A DNA stretch of 64,000 nucleotides from Candidatus Lachnocurva vaginae (GCA_011082265.1 CP049781.1:310001-374000), one strand, 5' to 3'. Numbered from the stretch's first letter, positions 34,172-42,954 are shown. The notes: generated by a model not told the origin, from the letters alone. Numbers and translations: made by a program.

Positions 34172-35506
34172 TTATGAAAATCTATTTCTGCAGAATAAGC
34201 ATCTATTAAAGTTCTCTGTATCGAAGGTTACTACCGGAACGAAATGCTCATTATCTTTTTTGCCGGCTTTCACATCAATAGAATTATTTTCTAATATATC
34301 ACTAGCTTTCATCTCACTAGCTTTAATCTCATTAGCTTTCATCTCACTAGCTTTCATATCATTAGTAGCTTTATTTTCACATTCATACTTTCTAAGAACC
34401 GCTTTAATCCCCGAAAGAAGTTTATCCTGCATACAAAGTAAATCATCAGGAAGTACAGCATCGAACACAACACGTGGAAATCCTAAGTGTCTATCAATTC
34501 TAAAGTCGTGCATGTGAATTCTATTATCTACTCCTTTAAGATATTCCTTTATACGAAGCCTTATAGTATCGGATTCTTTGTTATTTAAAACGACGGGGTC
34601 GTGGTGGACTACAAGATTTATTTTGTATTTATCCAAAACCATACGTTCAATATCATCTATAAGCTCGTGTGCTTCTATCGGATTTTCCCGTGAATCCATT
34701 TCTATATGAACGATTGCAAATGTGTTACCGGGGCCGTAATCGTGAAGCATGAAGTCGTGAAGGCCTAAAATCCTTTCGCTAAAGTTAAAAATAGAGTCGG
34801 AAATCGAATTTACAAGGTCTTCGTCTGCATTTTCTCCGAGCAGTACGGAAATTGTCTCCTTTAATATGGAAAAAGTTCCATTCATTATAAAAATAGAAAG
34901 AAAAAGTCCTGCATATCCGTCGATTTTTATTTTAAAAACATATTCAACTGTCGTTGCAGCTATAACATATATAGTTGTATAAATATCATTTATAGAATCC
35001 TGCATAGATGCTTTTAAAGATTTTGAATTGATTGCTTTCCCTATCCTACTGTAAAATCTTCCCATGAAAAATTTAACAGCAATAGATAGAACCAAAACTA
35101 AAATCATAATGAAAGAAAAATCAATTTTCTTCGGATTTATAATTTTTTTAATTGAATTTATGAGAAATTCAAACCCAACAGCCATCATAAGAGTTGAAAT
35201 AAAAAGTGAAGATAAATATTCAAATCTCGCATGACCGAAAGGATGCTTCCTGTCGGGTGGCTTTTTTGCAAAGTAAAAGCTTATAAGTGAAATGATGGAG
35301 CTTATCATGTCGGATAAGTTATTTAAGGAGTCCGCCATTACAGAGATGGAGGATGAGAGGATACCTATTATACATTTAAAGAAGGCAAGAAAAAGGTTAC
35401 AGATAATTCCAAATATGCTGGAAACTATGCCATAACGGATTCTTACTGCAGGATCTTTTGTATTTTTATAATCTTTTACAAAGGCTTTTATTATCAAATT
35501 AATCAT
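34172..35506 (-). CDS. Cation diffusion facilitator family transporter
   Basis: A membrane transporter that exports divalent metal ions (Zn, Fe, Mn, Co or Cd) in exchange for protons. The 444 residues have about five to six membrane segments in the first ~220 (first pair ~27-50 and ~60-80), metal-binding DSLNNLSD and HPFGHARFEY, and a cytoplasmic C-terminal dimer domain (~220-310). After this the protein has an unusual extension built of short MKASE-type repeats and a Cys-rich end (RCLFCRNR), which could bind metal. The metal is not shown. Confidence 0.9.
   Translation of the reverse strand: MINLIIKAFVKDYKNTKDPAVRIRYGIVSSIFGIICNLFLAFFKCIIGILSSSISVMADSLNNLSDMISSIISLISFYFAKKPPDRKHPFGHARFEYLSSLFISTLMMAVGFEFLINSIKKIINPKKIDFSFIMILVLVLSIAVKFFMGRFYSRIGKAINSKSLKASMQDSINDIYTTIYVIAATTVEYVFKIKIDGYAGLFLSIFIMNGTFSILKETISVLLGENADEDLVNSISDSIFNFSERILGLHDFMLHDYGPGNTFAIVHIEMDSRENPIEAHELIDDIERMVLDKYKINLVVHHDPVVLNNKESDTIRLRIKEYLKGVDNRIHMHDFRIDRHLGFPRVVFDAVLPDDLLCMQDKLLSGIKAVLRKYECENKATNDMKASEMKANEIKASEMKASDILENNSIDVKAGKKDNEHFVPVVTFDTENFNRCLFCRNRFS
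34302..34375 (-). repeat. Short in-frame repeat in the CDF C-terminus
   Basis: About five units of 15 nt encode the pattern MKASE/MKANE/IKASE/MKASD. The DNA units share the core CTTTCATCTCACTAG. Confidence 0.85.
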
Positions 35507-35822
35507 AAATATCTCTTCTATGACCTATAGAAAGGGCAAGCATTGTTAACGGGTTATCATGTTAAACACTTCATTATGAGTATATACGGTTTTGTCTTTT
35601 CAAGCTTTATTAAAATTGTCATAATAAATCTTTTCGTTAATAGTTTAACTCATATGAAAGATATTTTAATATGAAAGTAGAAGTGCCGTCAAATACATAA
35701 AAAAATATAACAAGATCACACCACACTTTACAATGAAAAGGAAACAACATACAATAAAATCGATTTGATTGTAATTTAAACTTAAAATAAATAATATGAA
35801 AGATAATAAGGAGAACAATATT
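35507..35822. other. Intergenic region between the CDF gene and the RelB-like gene
   Basis: About 316 AT-rich bases. A TTGATT (35765-35770) and TAAATA (35788-35793) with a 17-base spacer is a likely promoter for the RelB-like gene. AGTTTAACT occurs at 35643-35651 and again in the dyad upstream of the surface protein. No gene is seen. Confidence 0.5.
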
Positions 35823-36095
35823 ATGGCACAGGTAAATTTTAGGGTCGATGATGATGTTAAAGCAAAAGCGGAAAGTGCTTGTGCTGCAATGGGCTTAACG
35901 ATGTCTTCTGCAATAAATATATTTCTTAAAAAAGTTGCAAATGAGAGGAGAATTCCCTTTGAAGTAACGGCAGATTCTTATGATTCTTTTTACAGTAAAG
36001 AACATATAAAAATGCTGGAAAAAAGAATAGCCGATATGGAGGCACAGGAAAATATGAAAGAGCATAAGCTTAGTGCTAAAAAAGCTGGAAAATAA
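35823..36095 (+). CDS. RelB/DinJ-family antitoxin, without a toxin partner
   Basis: The start at 35823 follows AAGGAGAAC and begins MAQVNFRVDDDVKAKAESAC, the ribbon-helix-helix of RelB/DinJ antitoxins; an in-frame ATG at 35796 lacks a ribosome site. The 90 residues end in a helical toxin-binding tail. In complete systems a RelE or YafQ toxin gene overlaps or follows within a few bases. Here the next 130 bases have no such frame, only a short repeat, so the antitoxin is an orphan. Confidence 0.88.
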   Translation: MAQVNFRVDDDVKAKAESACAAMGLTMSSAINIFLKKVANERRIPFEVTADSYDSFYSKEHIKMLEKRIADMEAQENMKEHKLSAKKAGK

Positions 36096-36166
36096 TAAAT
36101 TTATAAAATGGCATGGCACTTCTAAAAATGACAGTACACAGAATTACTCGTTGAAATTTTAGTAGG

Positions 36167-36217
36167 AACGCAGCAAAACGCAGCAGAACGCAGCAGAACG
36201 CAGCAAAACGCAGTAAA
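36167..36217 (+). repeat. 10-nt tandem repeat before the aldolase gene
   Basis: Five units of the type AACGCAGCAA/AACGCAGCAG lie between the antitoxin and the next start codon. Confidence 0.9.
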
Positions 36218-36226
36218 AGGACAATC

Positions 36227-37195
36227 ATGACAAAAAACGAAGAAAAAATGCTTTCAATTCTAAGAGAGCTTAAAGAAAAATATAATGCAATAGGAATAAG
36301 AGGAGAGTTTGAGGCTGAGGGAAGCAGAATAAATGAACTTATGCTTTTAAGCAGATTAGGAGCTTTATCAAGCCTAAAGCTTTTTATAAAGGTAGGAGGA
36401 TGCGAAGCTATAAGCGATATTAGGAAAGCTAAAGAATTGGGAGCTTATGGTATATTAGCTCCTATGATTGAGTCAGGCTTTGCAGTAAAGAAATTTAAGG
36501 AAGCAATAAGAAAAGTTTACGGCAGCGGATATTGTGTGCCGAACTTAGAAAATACCAAAACCACATCAGGATTAGAAACAATCATCAACATAGAAACCGT
36601 AACCGGCTACAAAAACCTGAAGTCAATATTAAAAGAAGGACAGGGAGAAATCGACACGGTTTCAATAGGGCGTGTAGATTTATCGGCTTCTTTAGGAATC
36701 GATAGAAGCGGCATCAACAGCGATAAAATATTAAGCATTACAAAAGACATAATGGGAAAGTCGAAACAGTACGGATATAGGGTGAACTTCGGCGGAGGAA
36801 TATCGGAAGATGCAATTCCTTTCATAGAAGAGCTTTTTCCTTTAAATGACAGATTTGAAACGAGAAAAATTGTGTTCGATCTTACGACTTTAAGAGACGA
36901 CACTAAAAAAATGGAAACAGAATGTCTGAAGTCAAGCACTAACAAGGTAACTTCGGAGTTTCTAAAAAATGGCTCACAGAAAATTGCTCCGGAATTTCTA
37001 AAAAATGGTTCACAGAAAATTGCCCCGGAATTTCTAAATTCCGACTTACAGAAAATTAATCCGGAATTTCTAAAATCCGCAATAAAAAAAGCTACGGAAT
37101 TTGAACTTTTATATCTTGAAAATAAGAGAAATTATTATGGAATTATTGCCAAAGAAGATGAAGAAAGGATTGAAATGCTTAGAAAGAGGATATAG
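36227..37195 (+). CDS. HpcH/HpaI-like aldolase (citrate lyase family) with repeat insertion
   Basis: Residues 1-~225 resemble a HpcH/HpaI-type TIM barrel that makes or cleaves C-C bonds with a metal-bound pyruvate or oxaloacetate unit. Visible blocks include LFIKVGGCEAISDI, GAYGILAPMIES, INIETVTGYKN with the likely metal-ligand Glu, and IDTVSIGRVDLSASLGI with Asp. After residue ~230 the protein has five 12-residue repeats (EFLKNGSQKIAP type), then a short conserved-looking helix end (ELLYLENKRNYYGIIA). The substrate is unknown. The repeats probably form a helical insertion. Confidence 0.75.
   Translation: MTKNEEKMLSILRELKEKYNAIGIRGEFEAEGSRINELMLLSRLGALSSLKLFIKVGGCEAISDIRKAKELGAYGILAPMIESGFAVKKFKEAIRKVYGSGYCVPNLENTKTTSGLETIINIETVTGYKNLKSILKEGQGEIDTVSIGRVDLSASLGIDRSGINSDKILSITKDIMGKSKQYGYRVNFGGGISEDAIPFIEELFPLNDRFETRKIVFDLTTLRDDTKKMETECLKSSTNKVTSEFLKNGSQKIAPEFLKNGSQKIAPEFLNSDLQKINPEFLKSAIKKATEFELLYLENKRNYYGIIAKEDEERIEMLRKRI
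36918..37097 (+). repeat. In-frame 36-nt tandem repeat in the aldolase gene
   Basis: Five 36-nt units start at about 36918, 36954, 36990, 37026 and 37062. The second and third encode identical 12-residue repeats (EFLKNGSQKIAP); the first, fourth and fifth have diverged. Confidence 0.9.
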
Positions 37196-37196
37196 A

Positions 37197-37316
37197 TACC
37201 CTGCGTATAATCAAGTTTCGACCCATACAATACCCTGCGTATAATCAAGTTTCAACACATACAATACCCTGCGTATAATCAAGTTTCGACTCATACAACA
37301 CCTTGCGTATAATAAA
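37197..37316 (+). repeat. 34-nt tandem repeat array
   Basis: Three full units (37197-37230, 37231-37264, 37265-37298) and a half unit begin two bases past the aldolase stop. The shared core is CCTGCGTATAATCAAGTTTC. Units differ at two or three positions. There are no spacers, so it is not a CRISPR array. Each unit contains TATAAT. Confidence 0.95.
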
Positions 37317-37397
37317 GGAATGCTGTAAAATCAATATAAATCAGGACTATCATACAATATTATGTGAATAATGTTTATGGCAAAATGAGGAATATAT

Positions 37398-37979
37398 ATG
37401 GCAAAAGAAATGGTGTTGAAACGAAAGATTTATAAAAAGCTTCTGGAATGATTTTTTTGGCTTTCCGATTCCATGGTTTCAAATGAGTGTTTTTTATGTG
37501 CGGATCCGAATGTGGGCTTGTCGCTTAACGAGAATCGCTCATATATAAAATGTTATTTAGGAGATACGGGACTTCTAATAAGTCATACGTTTGATGAAAA
37601 CACACTTTTAGAAGAAGAAGTGTATAAACAGATTTTAAATGATAAACTTTCGCTTAATGAAGGAATGTTTTACGAAAACGTCATTGCTCAAATGCTTGCA
37701 AATAACGGTCATAAATTATATTTTTATACACATTATTCAAATGAAAAACATAGAAATGATATAGAAATTGATTTTTTGATTTCCAATAATAACAAACTTA
37801 AATACAAAATTTATCCGATAGAGGTGAAATCCACGAAAAATTATTCCACGCTTTCCCTTGACCGATTCAAGGAAAAGTTTAAGAAAAGAATAGGGAAAGC
37901 GTACGTCGTTCATCCTAAAAATCTTAAAGTAAAAGACGGCACAATTTTTATACCGCCGTATATGGCTTGGCTACTATGA
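37398..37979 (+). pseudogene. DUF4143 ATPase with the ATPase core deleted
   Basis: Intact relatives are AAA-type ATPases of about 400-430 residues with a DUF4143 C-terminus. This copy keeps a start MAKEMVLKRKIYKKLLE typical of the family, then meets a TGA at 37449-37451. It continues in the same frame with FFWLSDSMVSNECF and the DUF4143 end (KCYLGDTGLLISHTF, EGMFYENVIAQMLANNGH, IDFLISNN, YPIEVKSTKN). The whole P-loop region between is missing. A 168-codon frame from 37473 could still be made as a fragment, but no good ribosome site precedes it. Confidence 0.88.
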
Positions 37980-38050
37980 ATTATATAGATTCTTGTTGAT
38001 TAGTAGAAAAAGGGAAGTTTATGAAAAATAAAAAATTTTTAAAAAGGGGG

Positions 38051-38094
38051 TTGACAATTATATTAGTTTAACTAAAATAAGGTATAGTTATATT
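38051..38094 (+). promoter_or_regulatory. Putative promoter with a 13-bp palindrome, surface protein gene
   Basis: A perfect TTGACA (38051-38056) is followed by the palindrome TTAGTTTAACTAA (38063-38075) and TATAGT (38083) or TATATT (38089) as possible -10 boxes. The spacing to TTGACA is too long for a plain promoter, so the exact elements are unclear. The palindrome resembles DtxR/MntR-family operators (TTAGGTTAACCTAA type). Confidence 0.45.
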
Positions 38095-38150
38095 GCCTTA
38101 TTGACTAGTAGGGTTACATTTTTATTCGATATGAAAGAAGGAGGACGTTT

Positions 38151-40403
38151 ATGAAAAACCGTTTTAATAAAGGTTTTGAAGAAACAAAACAGAACAAAGT
38201 ACCTAAATATGGTATTAGAAAGTTAAAAGTGGGAGTTGTATCCTGCTTGTTAGCATTTTCAATGTTTGCACCTGCTGTAGGTGTACATGCTGCAGGACCA
38301 GTACATGTTGACTTACACACTAAAACAAAAGCAGAAGCTGACAAACTTTATGATGATGTTAATACAGAACTTAAAAACATTGCTGCACAAATTTCAACTG
38401 AACTTGAAGGAATCCAGCAGCTTGAAGCTAATATTGATAAAGCACAAGCTGATGCAGATGCAGCACAGAAAGCAGAAGAGAATGCAAAGAAGGATTTAGT
38501 TCAAAAGAGAGCTGACTACGAAGCAAAGAAAAAGGAATATGCAGAAGCTGAAGCAAAGTTAAAACAGAGAAAAGCAGAAGAAAAGGCTGCAAAGAAAAGA
38601 AAAGAAAAGGCTAAAGAAAAATATGATGATGCAGACAAAAAGCGTAAAATAGCAGATGATGATTTCAATAAACATGCAGAGAAACCACTTACAGCGGAGG
38701 ATACTAATTTAGTAACTACAACTGAAGCCACAAAAAAGCAAAAAGAAGAAGCCCTAAAGGACCTCGAAGACGACAATGCTATTTACGAGGAATATAAAGA
38801 AGGGGATAGAAAAGTTACTAACAAAGACGACCTTAAAGATAATGATGATATTGTAATAGCAGCACTTAAAAATGAAGAAGAAGTAAAGCAAGCTATTATA
38901 ACTGCTAAAGGTGCAATCAAATATGCAGATGACGCATCAACATGCGAAAAAGCGAAAGAAGCTATAAATCAATTTAATACTGATTTAACGGCATTCAAAG
39001 GTGCACATAGTGATGCTGCTAATGCTGGTCTAAAAAGCAATAATGATGGGTTTGCTGAGTGGAAAGATGGTTCGGGTTCAGCTAAAAATAACGATAAACT
39101 GAACTCAGATATTGTAGTAATAAATAAATGCATTAAAGATGAAAAGGATGCTATCAATTTTGACAGTGACGTTCAAGGAATTAAAACTGCTAGAGCAAAC
39201 AAGCTTAACGAGGCTAAAGGTAAAGCATTTGCAAAAATTCCAAATGAAAAAAAGGACACAACAGTCGCAAAAAAAGAAGCAGATGAAGCTAAGGAAGCAT
39301 ACGAATTAGCACAGCACGTAGTCGACGTAAAGAAAAACGTTAAAAAAGATAGTGCTGAAAAGAGACTTGGAAAAGCTGAACAAAAGAAAGATGATGCACA
39401 AGATGCTCTTGATAAGGCAAGTGATGCTTATGAAACAGCAAAAGATAATCTTGATGCCGCTCAAGATAAGTATGATCTTGCTAAAGCTGCAAAGGATTCA
39501 GCTTGCACTGCCAAAGATACTGCACATAAAACTCTCACGGATGCACATGGAGCCTTTAGAGATGCTAAAGAAAGCTTAAGATTAACAATAAAGGTTGCTA
39601 AAACGGGTGATAAAAATAAGAAAGCACCTGAAAAAGGAAAAGAAAAGGATGAAAAGCCGGAAGAAAAAGCAGAGCGTCTTGGAATAGAAGGCTTAAGAAA
39701 CGAGGTTGCCAAACAGCTTAAAGATGCTGAAGATGCATATGGTAATGTTGAACGAGTAGTTACAAGCAAAAAAGATAGAATCAAATTACTTCAGGATTTA
39801 GTTGCCTCAACAAGAAAATTCGCTGCTATGGCAAGCAATACTGATGCTGCAAAATCCTTTGATGGAGTTATTGATAAGTATAATGATGAAATTGAAGGTT
39901 TATCAGATGAAGTAGCTGACTACAGTGAAAAGCTTGCTGAATCTACAGCACTTATAACTGTTATAAGACAGCTTGCAGAAAAAGCTAAGGTTCTTAAGCC
40001 TAGAAATCTTAAGCCTGAAGGATGGAGTCAGGAAGGAACTGACTGGACTTACACAGACTCTAACGGAATGACTGTTAAAGATGACTGGGTTCAGGGCAAG
40101 AATGGAGATTGGTTCTACCTTGACGGATTTGGTAAGATGGCTCATGATAAATGGGTTGAAGTTAATAAGAAGTGGTTCTATGCAGGATCAAATGGAGTTA
40201 TCGCTCAGGAACAGTGGATTCAGAACAAATTAGGTGACTGGTTCTACGTAAAGAAGGGCGGCTACATGGCTCAGAACGAATGGGTTCAAGTAAAAGGACA
40301 ATGGTATTACGCTCAGAAGGACGGTAATATGGCTAAGAATGTTACACTTAACGTTAATGGTGTAAATTATTCATTCAATGCTAACTGTGCCTGGGTTAAA
40401 TAA
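38151..40403 (+). CDS. Surface protein with YSIRK-like signal, coiled coil and choline-binding-type repeats
   Basis: The 750 residues have a YSIRK-like export signal (YGIRKLKVGVVSCLLAF from residue 20, probable cleavage after VHA at 47). A long Lys/Glu/Ala-rich coiled-coil body follows (~50-610). The C-terminus is a cell-wall-binding block from ~622 to 740 with aromatic repeats (WVQGKNGDWFYLDGFGKMA, WVEVNKKWFYAGSNG, WIQNKLGDWFY, WVQVKGQWYYAQKDGNMA). This layout matches streptococcal PspA/CbpA-like adhesins that hold on to choline-substituted wall polymers. No LPXTG motif is present. The body has no recognised ligand domain. It may act in adhesion. Confidence 0.9.
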   Translation: MKNRFNKGFEETKQNKVPKYGIRKLKVGVVSCLLAFSMFAPAVGVHAAGPVHVDLHTKTKAEADKLYDDVNTELKNIAAQISTELEGIQQLEANIDKAQADADAAQKAEENAKKDLVQKRADYEAKKKEYAEAEAKLKQRKAEEKAAKKRKEKAKEKYDDADKKRKIADDDFNKHAEKPLTAEDTNLVTTTEATKKQKEEALKDLEDDNAIYEEYKEGDRKVTNKDDLKDNDDIVIAALKNEEEVKQAIITAKGAIKYADDASTCEKAKEAINQFNTDLTAFKGAHSDAANAGLKSNNDGFAEWKDGSGSAKNNDKLNSDIVVINKCIKDEKDAINFDSDVQGIKTARANKLNEAKGKAFAKIPNEKKDTTVAKKEADEAKEAYELAQHVVDVKKNVKKDSAEKRLGKAEQKKDDAQDALDKASDAYETAKDNLDAAQDKYDLAKAAKDSACTAKDTAHKTLTDAHGAFRDAKESLRLTIKVAKTGDKNKKAPEKGKEKDEKPEEKAERLGIEGLRNEVAKQLKDAEDAYGNVERVVTSKKDRIKLLQDLVASTRKFAAMASNTDAAKSFDGVIDKYNDEIEGLSDEVADYSEKLAESTALITVIRQLAEKAKVLKPRNLKPEGWSQEGTDWTYTDSNGMTVKDDWVQGKNGDWFYLDGFGKMAHDKWVEVNKKWFYAGSNGVIAQEQWIQNKLGDWFYVKKGGYMAQNEWVQVKGQWYYAQKDGNMAKNVTLNVNGVNYSFNANCAWVK

Positions 40404-40438
40404 TACAACAAATAAAATGTAATCCGTACTATTTTTAA

Positions 40439-40480
40439 GTATACCGGAAGCTACGAAAGTAGTTTCCGGTATATTTTTTT
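40439..40480 (+). terminator. Strong terminator of the surface protein gene
   Basis: A 14-bp stem (ATACCGGAAGCTAC, loop GAAA, GTAGTTTCCGGTAT with one G-T pair) is followed by a long T-run. Confidence 0.95.
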
Positions 40481-40578
40481 TATGCTTCCATCTTTTAAAA
40501 AGTTGTCCGCTTTTAAGACAGGATAAAAAAATAATTTTATATACCGGATGCTATAATCATAATAAGAGGGGGATTTAT

Positions 40579-42432
40579 ATGAGTAGTAAAGAAGAATTAT
40601 TAAAATACTTAATTTCAAGTAAAGAATATATAAGCTCAAATGAATTAGCAGAGTATTTTAATGTCTCAAAGAAAACAGTATATAGACGTATACAGAAATT
40701 AAATTCTTTACTTAAATCATATTCTTTAAAAATTGAATCAAAAAAAGGATTGGGTTATATTTTAAATTTAAATCAGGAAGAATATGCAAAGTTAAATTAT
40801 ATTTTAAATAATGGTAAATTTTCAGAACTGAATGAAGAATTTAAAGATGAAGAATTAGTTATAAAGAAGCTTTTCTCGTCAACTCATTATAATATTATTT
40901 CTTTATCAGACGAACTCTATTTTAGTGAATCTAAACTAAGATCTGTTATAAAAAGAGCAGAGAATTACTTAAAAAATTTTAACCTTTTGATATCAGTTGA
41001 TAGAAAAAACAATTTCCTTCAGATTACCGGTAAGATACAAGATATTTTTAAATGTAAGCTTAATTTTATACAAAACAAAACTATAGGCTATACTTTGGAT
41101 TTTATTGAGAGCATAAACAATGAAGAAATTCAACAAATAAATAACATTGTAGAAAAGATTTTGCTTGAAAACAGCACTCAAATTTTAGATTATGAGAAGA
41201 ATTATATAGAGAATTTTATCATAATTGTAATAGATAATGTAAGACATAATCTAAAAGCGTGTATTACTTATGAGAAAAATGATATTGCAATAAGACTAAT
41301 AAGAGAAATTAAAACAAAACTAGGAATTTCGGATTTTTATGGAAATGAATATTTTATACATGAATTATTTAATAATTTTGAAATATTAGATAATGGAGTT
41401 TTTTCAGATTTAAAATCAGACGTTGTAAATTTTTTAGGGAATTACAACAGTCTTAAGATAAATAAGCTTATTAAAAATGAGCGTTTATTTAATAGCTTAA
41501 TTCTTCACATAGAGAAATTTATAAAACGTTCGGAAGAAGAAATTGTTATTGAAAATCCGATTTTACATGAGATAAAAAAGAATTTTCCTATGGAATTTAA
41601 TGTTTCTTACCAATTATGTCAATATATAGAAACAAAGTACCCGTGTCTTCTTAATGAAAATGAAATCGGGTTTATTACATTTTACTTGGCTACTCAGAAT
41701 CTTGAAACACAGAATAAGATAATAAAGACTACCAAAAAGCGTATAGTTATAATCTGTCATTATGGGCTGTCTATGGCGAGCCTTTTAAAAGAAAAAATTA
41801 TCAATAATTTTGAGGAGATAGAAATATTGGGTATTTTTCCGTATTTTTTAAGAGATGCGGCATACAAGACTAAACCAGATTTAGTAGTAACATCAGTAAA
41901 ACTTAATGATTGTAATATACCTATAATTTATGTAAAAAATATTTTTGATGAATATTTTATAAAAGAAATGAGGCATAGACTTGCACCTGATGAATCAGTA
42001 TCTAAAGAAAGACTTTTAAGTATTGTAAATAAAGCTATGTTTTATGATATTGAGGCAAGTACGGGTAAAGAAGCGATAGAAAAGATATGCAATAAATTGC
42101 AAAATGAATCATTTATTTCTTCGGAAATTAAAGATGAGATTATAAAAAGAGAAGAAGTATCGTCAACGGAAATAGGACATTTAACTGCTGTACCTCATAC
42201 AATTTCAGAAAATCAGAATAAATCATTTATATCTTTTTCAAAGCTTAAAAATCCTATTAAGTGGGGAAGCGAGCTTGTAAGAATTGTTGTATTGGTTGTA
42301 TTTAATAAAAATGATCAATATAATTTACCGGCTTTTAGAAAATTGTATGACGTATTGAATGAACAGGGAAATGTACTACAGTTGATAGAAGAATTTAATT
42401 ATGAGGGATTTTTAAATATATTAAATAAATAA
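40579..42432 (+). CDS. BglG/MtlR-type PTS-controlled transcription activator
   Basis: The 617 residues have an N-terminal HTH and mga-like DNA-binding part (LAEYFNVSKKTVYRRIQKLN near 20-45), two PRD regulatory domains (~170-380), an EIIB-like domain with Cys393 in IICHYGLSMAS, and an EIIA-like domain with His540 in LTAVPHT. This is the architecture of MtlR/ManR/LicR activators, switched by PTS phosphorylation in response to sugar uptake. It stands directly upstream of PTS EIIA, EIIB and EIIC genes and is the likely local regulator. A GAGGGGG ribosome site precedes the ATG. Confidence 0.92.
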   Translation: MSSKEELLKYLISSKEYISSNELAEYFNVSKKTVYRRIQKLNSLLKSYSLKIESKKGLGYILNLNQEEYAKLNYILNNGKFSELNEEFKDEELVIKKLFSSTHYNIISLSDELYFSESKLRSVIKRAENYLKNFNLLISVDRKNNFLQITGKIQDIFKCKLNFIQNKTIGYTLDFIESINNEEIQQINNIVEKILLENSTQILDYEKNYIENFIIIVIDNVRHNLKACITYEKNDIAIRLIREIKTKLGISDFYGNEYFIHELFNNFEILDNGVFSDLKSDVVNFLGNYNSLKINKLIKNERLFNSLILHIEKFIKRSEEEIVIENPILHEIKKNFPMEFNVSYQLCQYIETKYPCLLNENEIGFITFYLATQNLETQNKIIKTTKKRIVIICHYGLSMASLLKEKIINNFEEIEILGIFPYFLRDAAYKTKPDLVVTSVKLNDCNIPIIYVKNIFDEYFIKEMRHRLAPDESVSKERLLSIVNKAMFYDIEASTGKEAIEKICNKLQNESFISSEIKDEIIKREEVSSTEIGHLTAVPHTISENQNKSFISFSKLKNPIKWGSELVRIVVLVVFNKNDQYNLPAFRKLYDVLNEQGNVLQLIEEFNYEGFLNILNK

Positions 42433-42477
42433 TTATATGGTATTTATTATTAACTTATAAGCTTATAGGAGGGCATC

Positions 42478-42954
42478 ATGATAGAAAAAAAATATATTGT
42501 TACAGATCTTGATTTAAAAAGTAAAGATGATGTAGTAGATTTTATCGGAAAAAAAGCATTGGAATTAGGAATAACAGATGATGCAAATGCTCTTATAGCA
42601 GATATAAAAGACAGAGAAAATCAATTCAGTACTGATATAGGGTTTGGAATATCTATACCTCATACAAAGTCTGTAGCGGTAAAAAAGATCGCTGTATTGT
42701 TTTTTAGATATAAAAACAATATTAAATGGAATGAGAATTCTAAAAAAAGTGATTTAGTCAAAGGTAATGGAAACGAGGGCGTTATAGGTTCAATAGTGTT
42801 TTTAACACCGAAAAATAATGAAGATAATATTCATTTAACAATGCTTTCAAAAATTTCCAGACAGCTTATGCATAAGGAATTTTTAAATATGTTATTTAAT
42901 GAGAAAAATTCTGAAAAGATTTATGAAAATCTAAAGAAGGTTATTGAATCTTAG
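42478..42954 (+). CDS. PTS fructose/mannitol-type EIIA subunit
   Basis: The 158 residues are a type 2 EIIA domain, with the phosphorylated His62 in GISIPHTKSVAV. It passes phosphate from HPr to EIIB. It is encoded as a separate protein, unlike the fused E. coli MngA. The AGGAGGG ribosome site is strong. It is followed by EIIB and EIIC. Confidence 0.93.
   Translation: MIEKKYIVTDLDLKSKDDVVDFIGKKALELGITDDANALIADIKDRENQFSTDIGFGISIPHTKSVAVKKIAVLFFRYKNNIKWNENSKKSDLVKGNGNEGVIGSIVFLTPKNNEDNIHLTMLSKISRQLMHKEFLNMLFNEKNSEKIYENLKKVIES

Noticed and set aside
36096..36226. A RelE or YafQ toxin gene after the RelB/DinJ antitoxin
   Set aside because: All frames are short and broken, and the region holds a 10-nt repeat.
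37197..37316. A possible CRISPR array
   Set aside because: The 34-nt units follow each other with no unique spacers, and no cas genes are in the window.
40541..40557. A copy of the surface-gene terminator sequence (ATACCGGATGCTA) before the BglG-type gene
   Set aside because: Only about 12 bases are shared and no stem forms at the second site, so it is probably coincidence.
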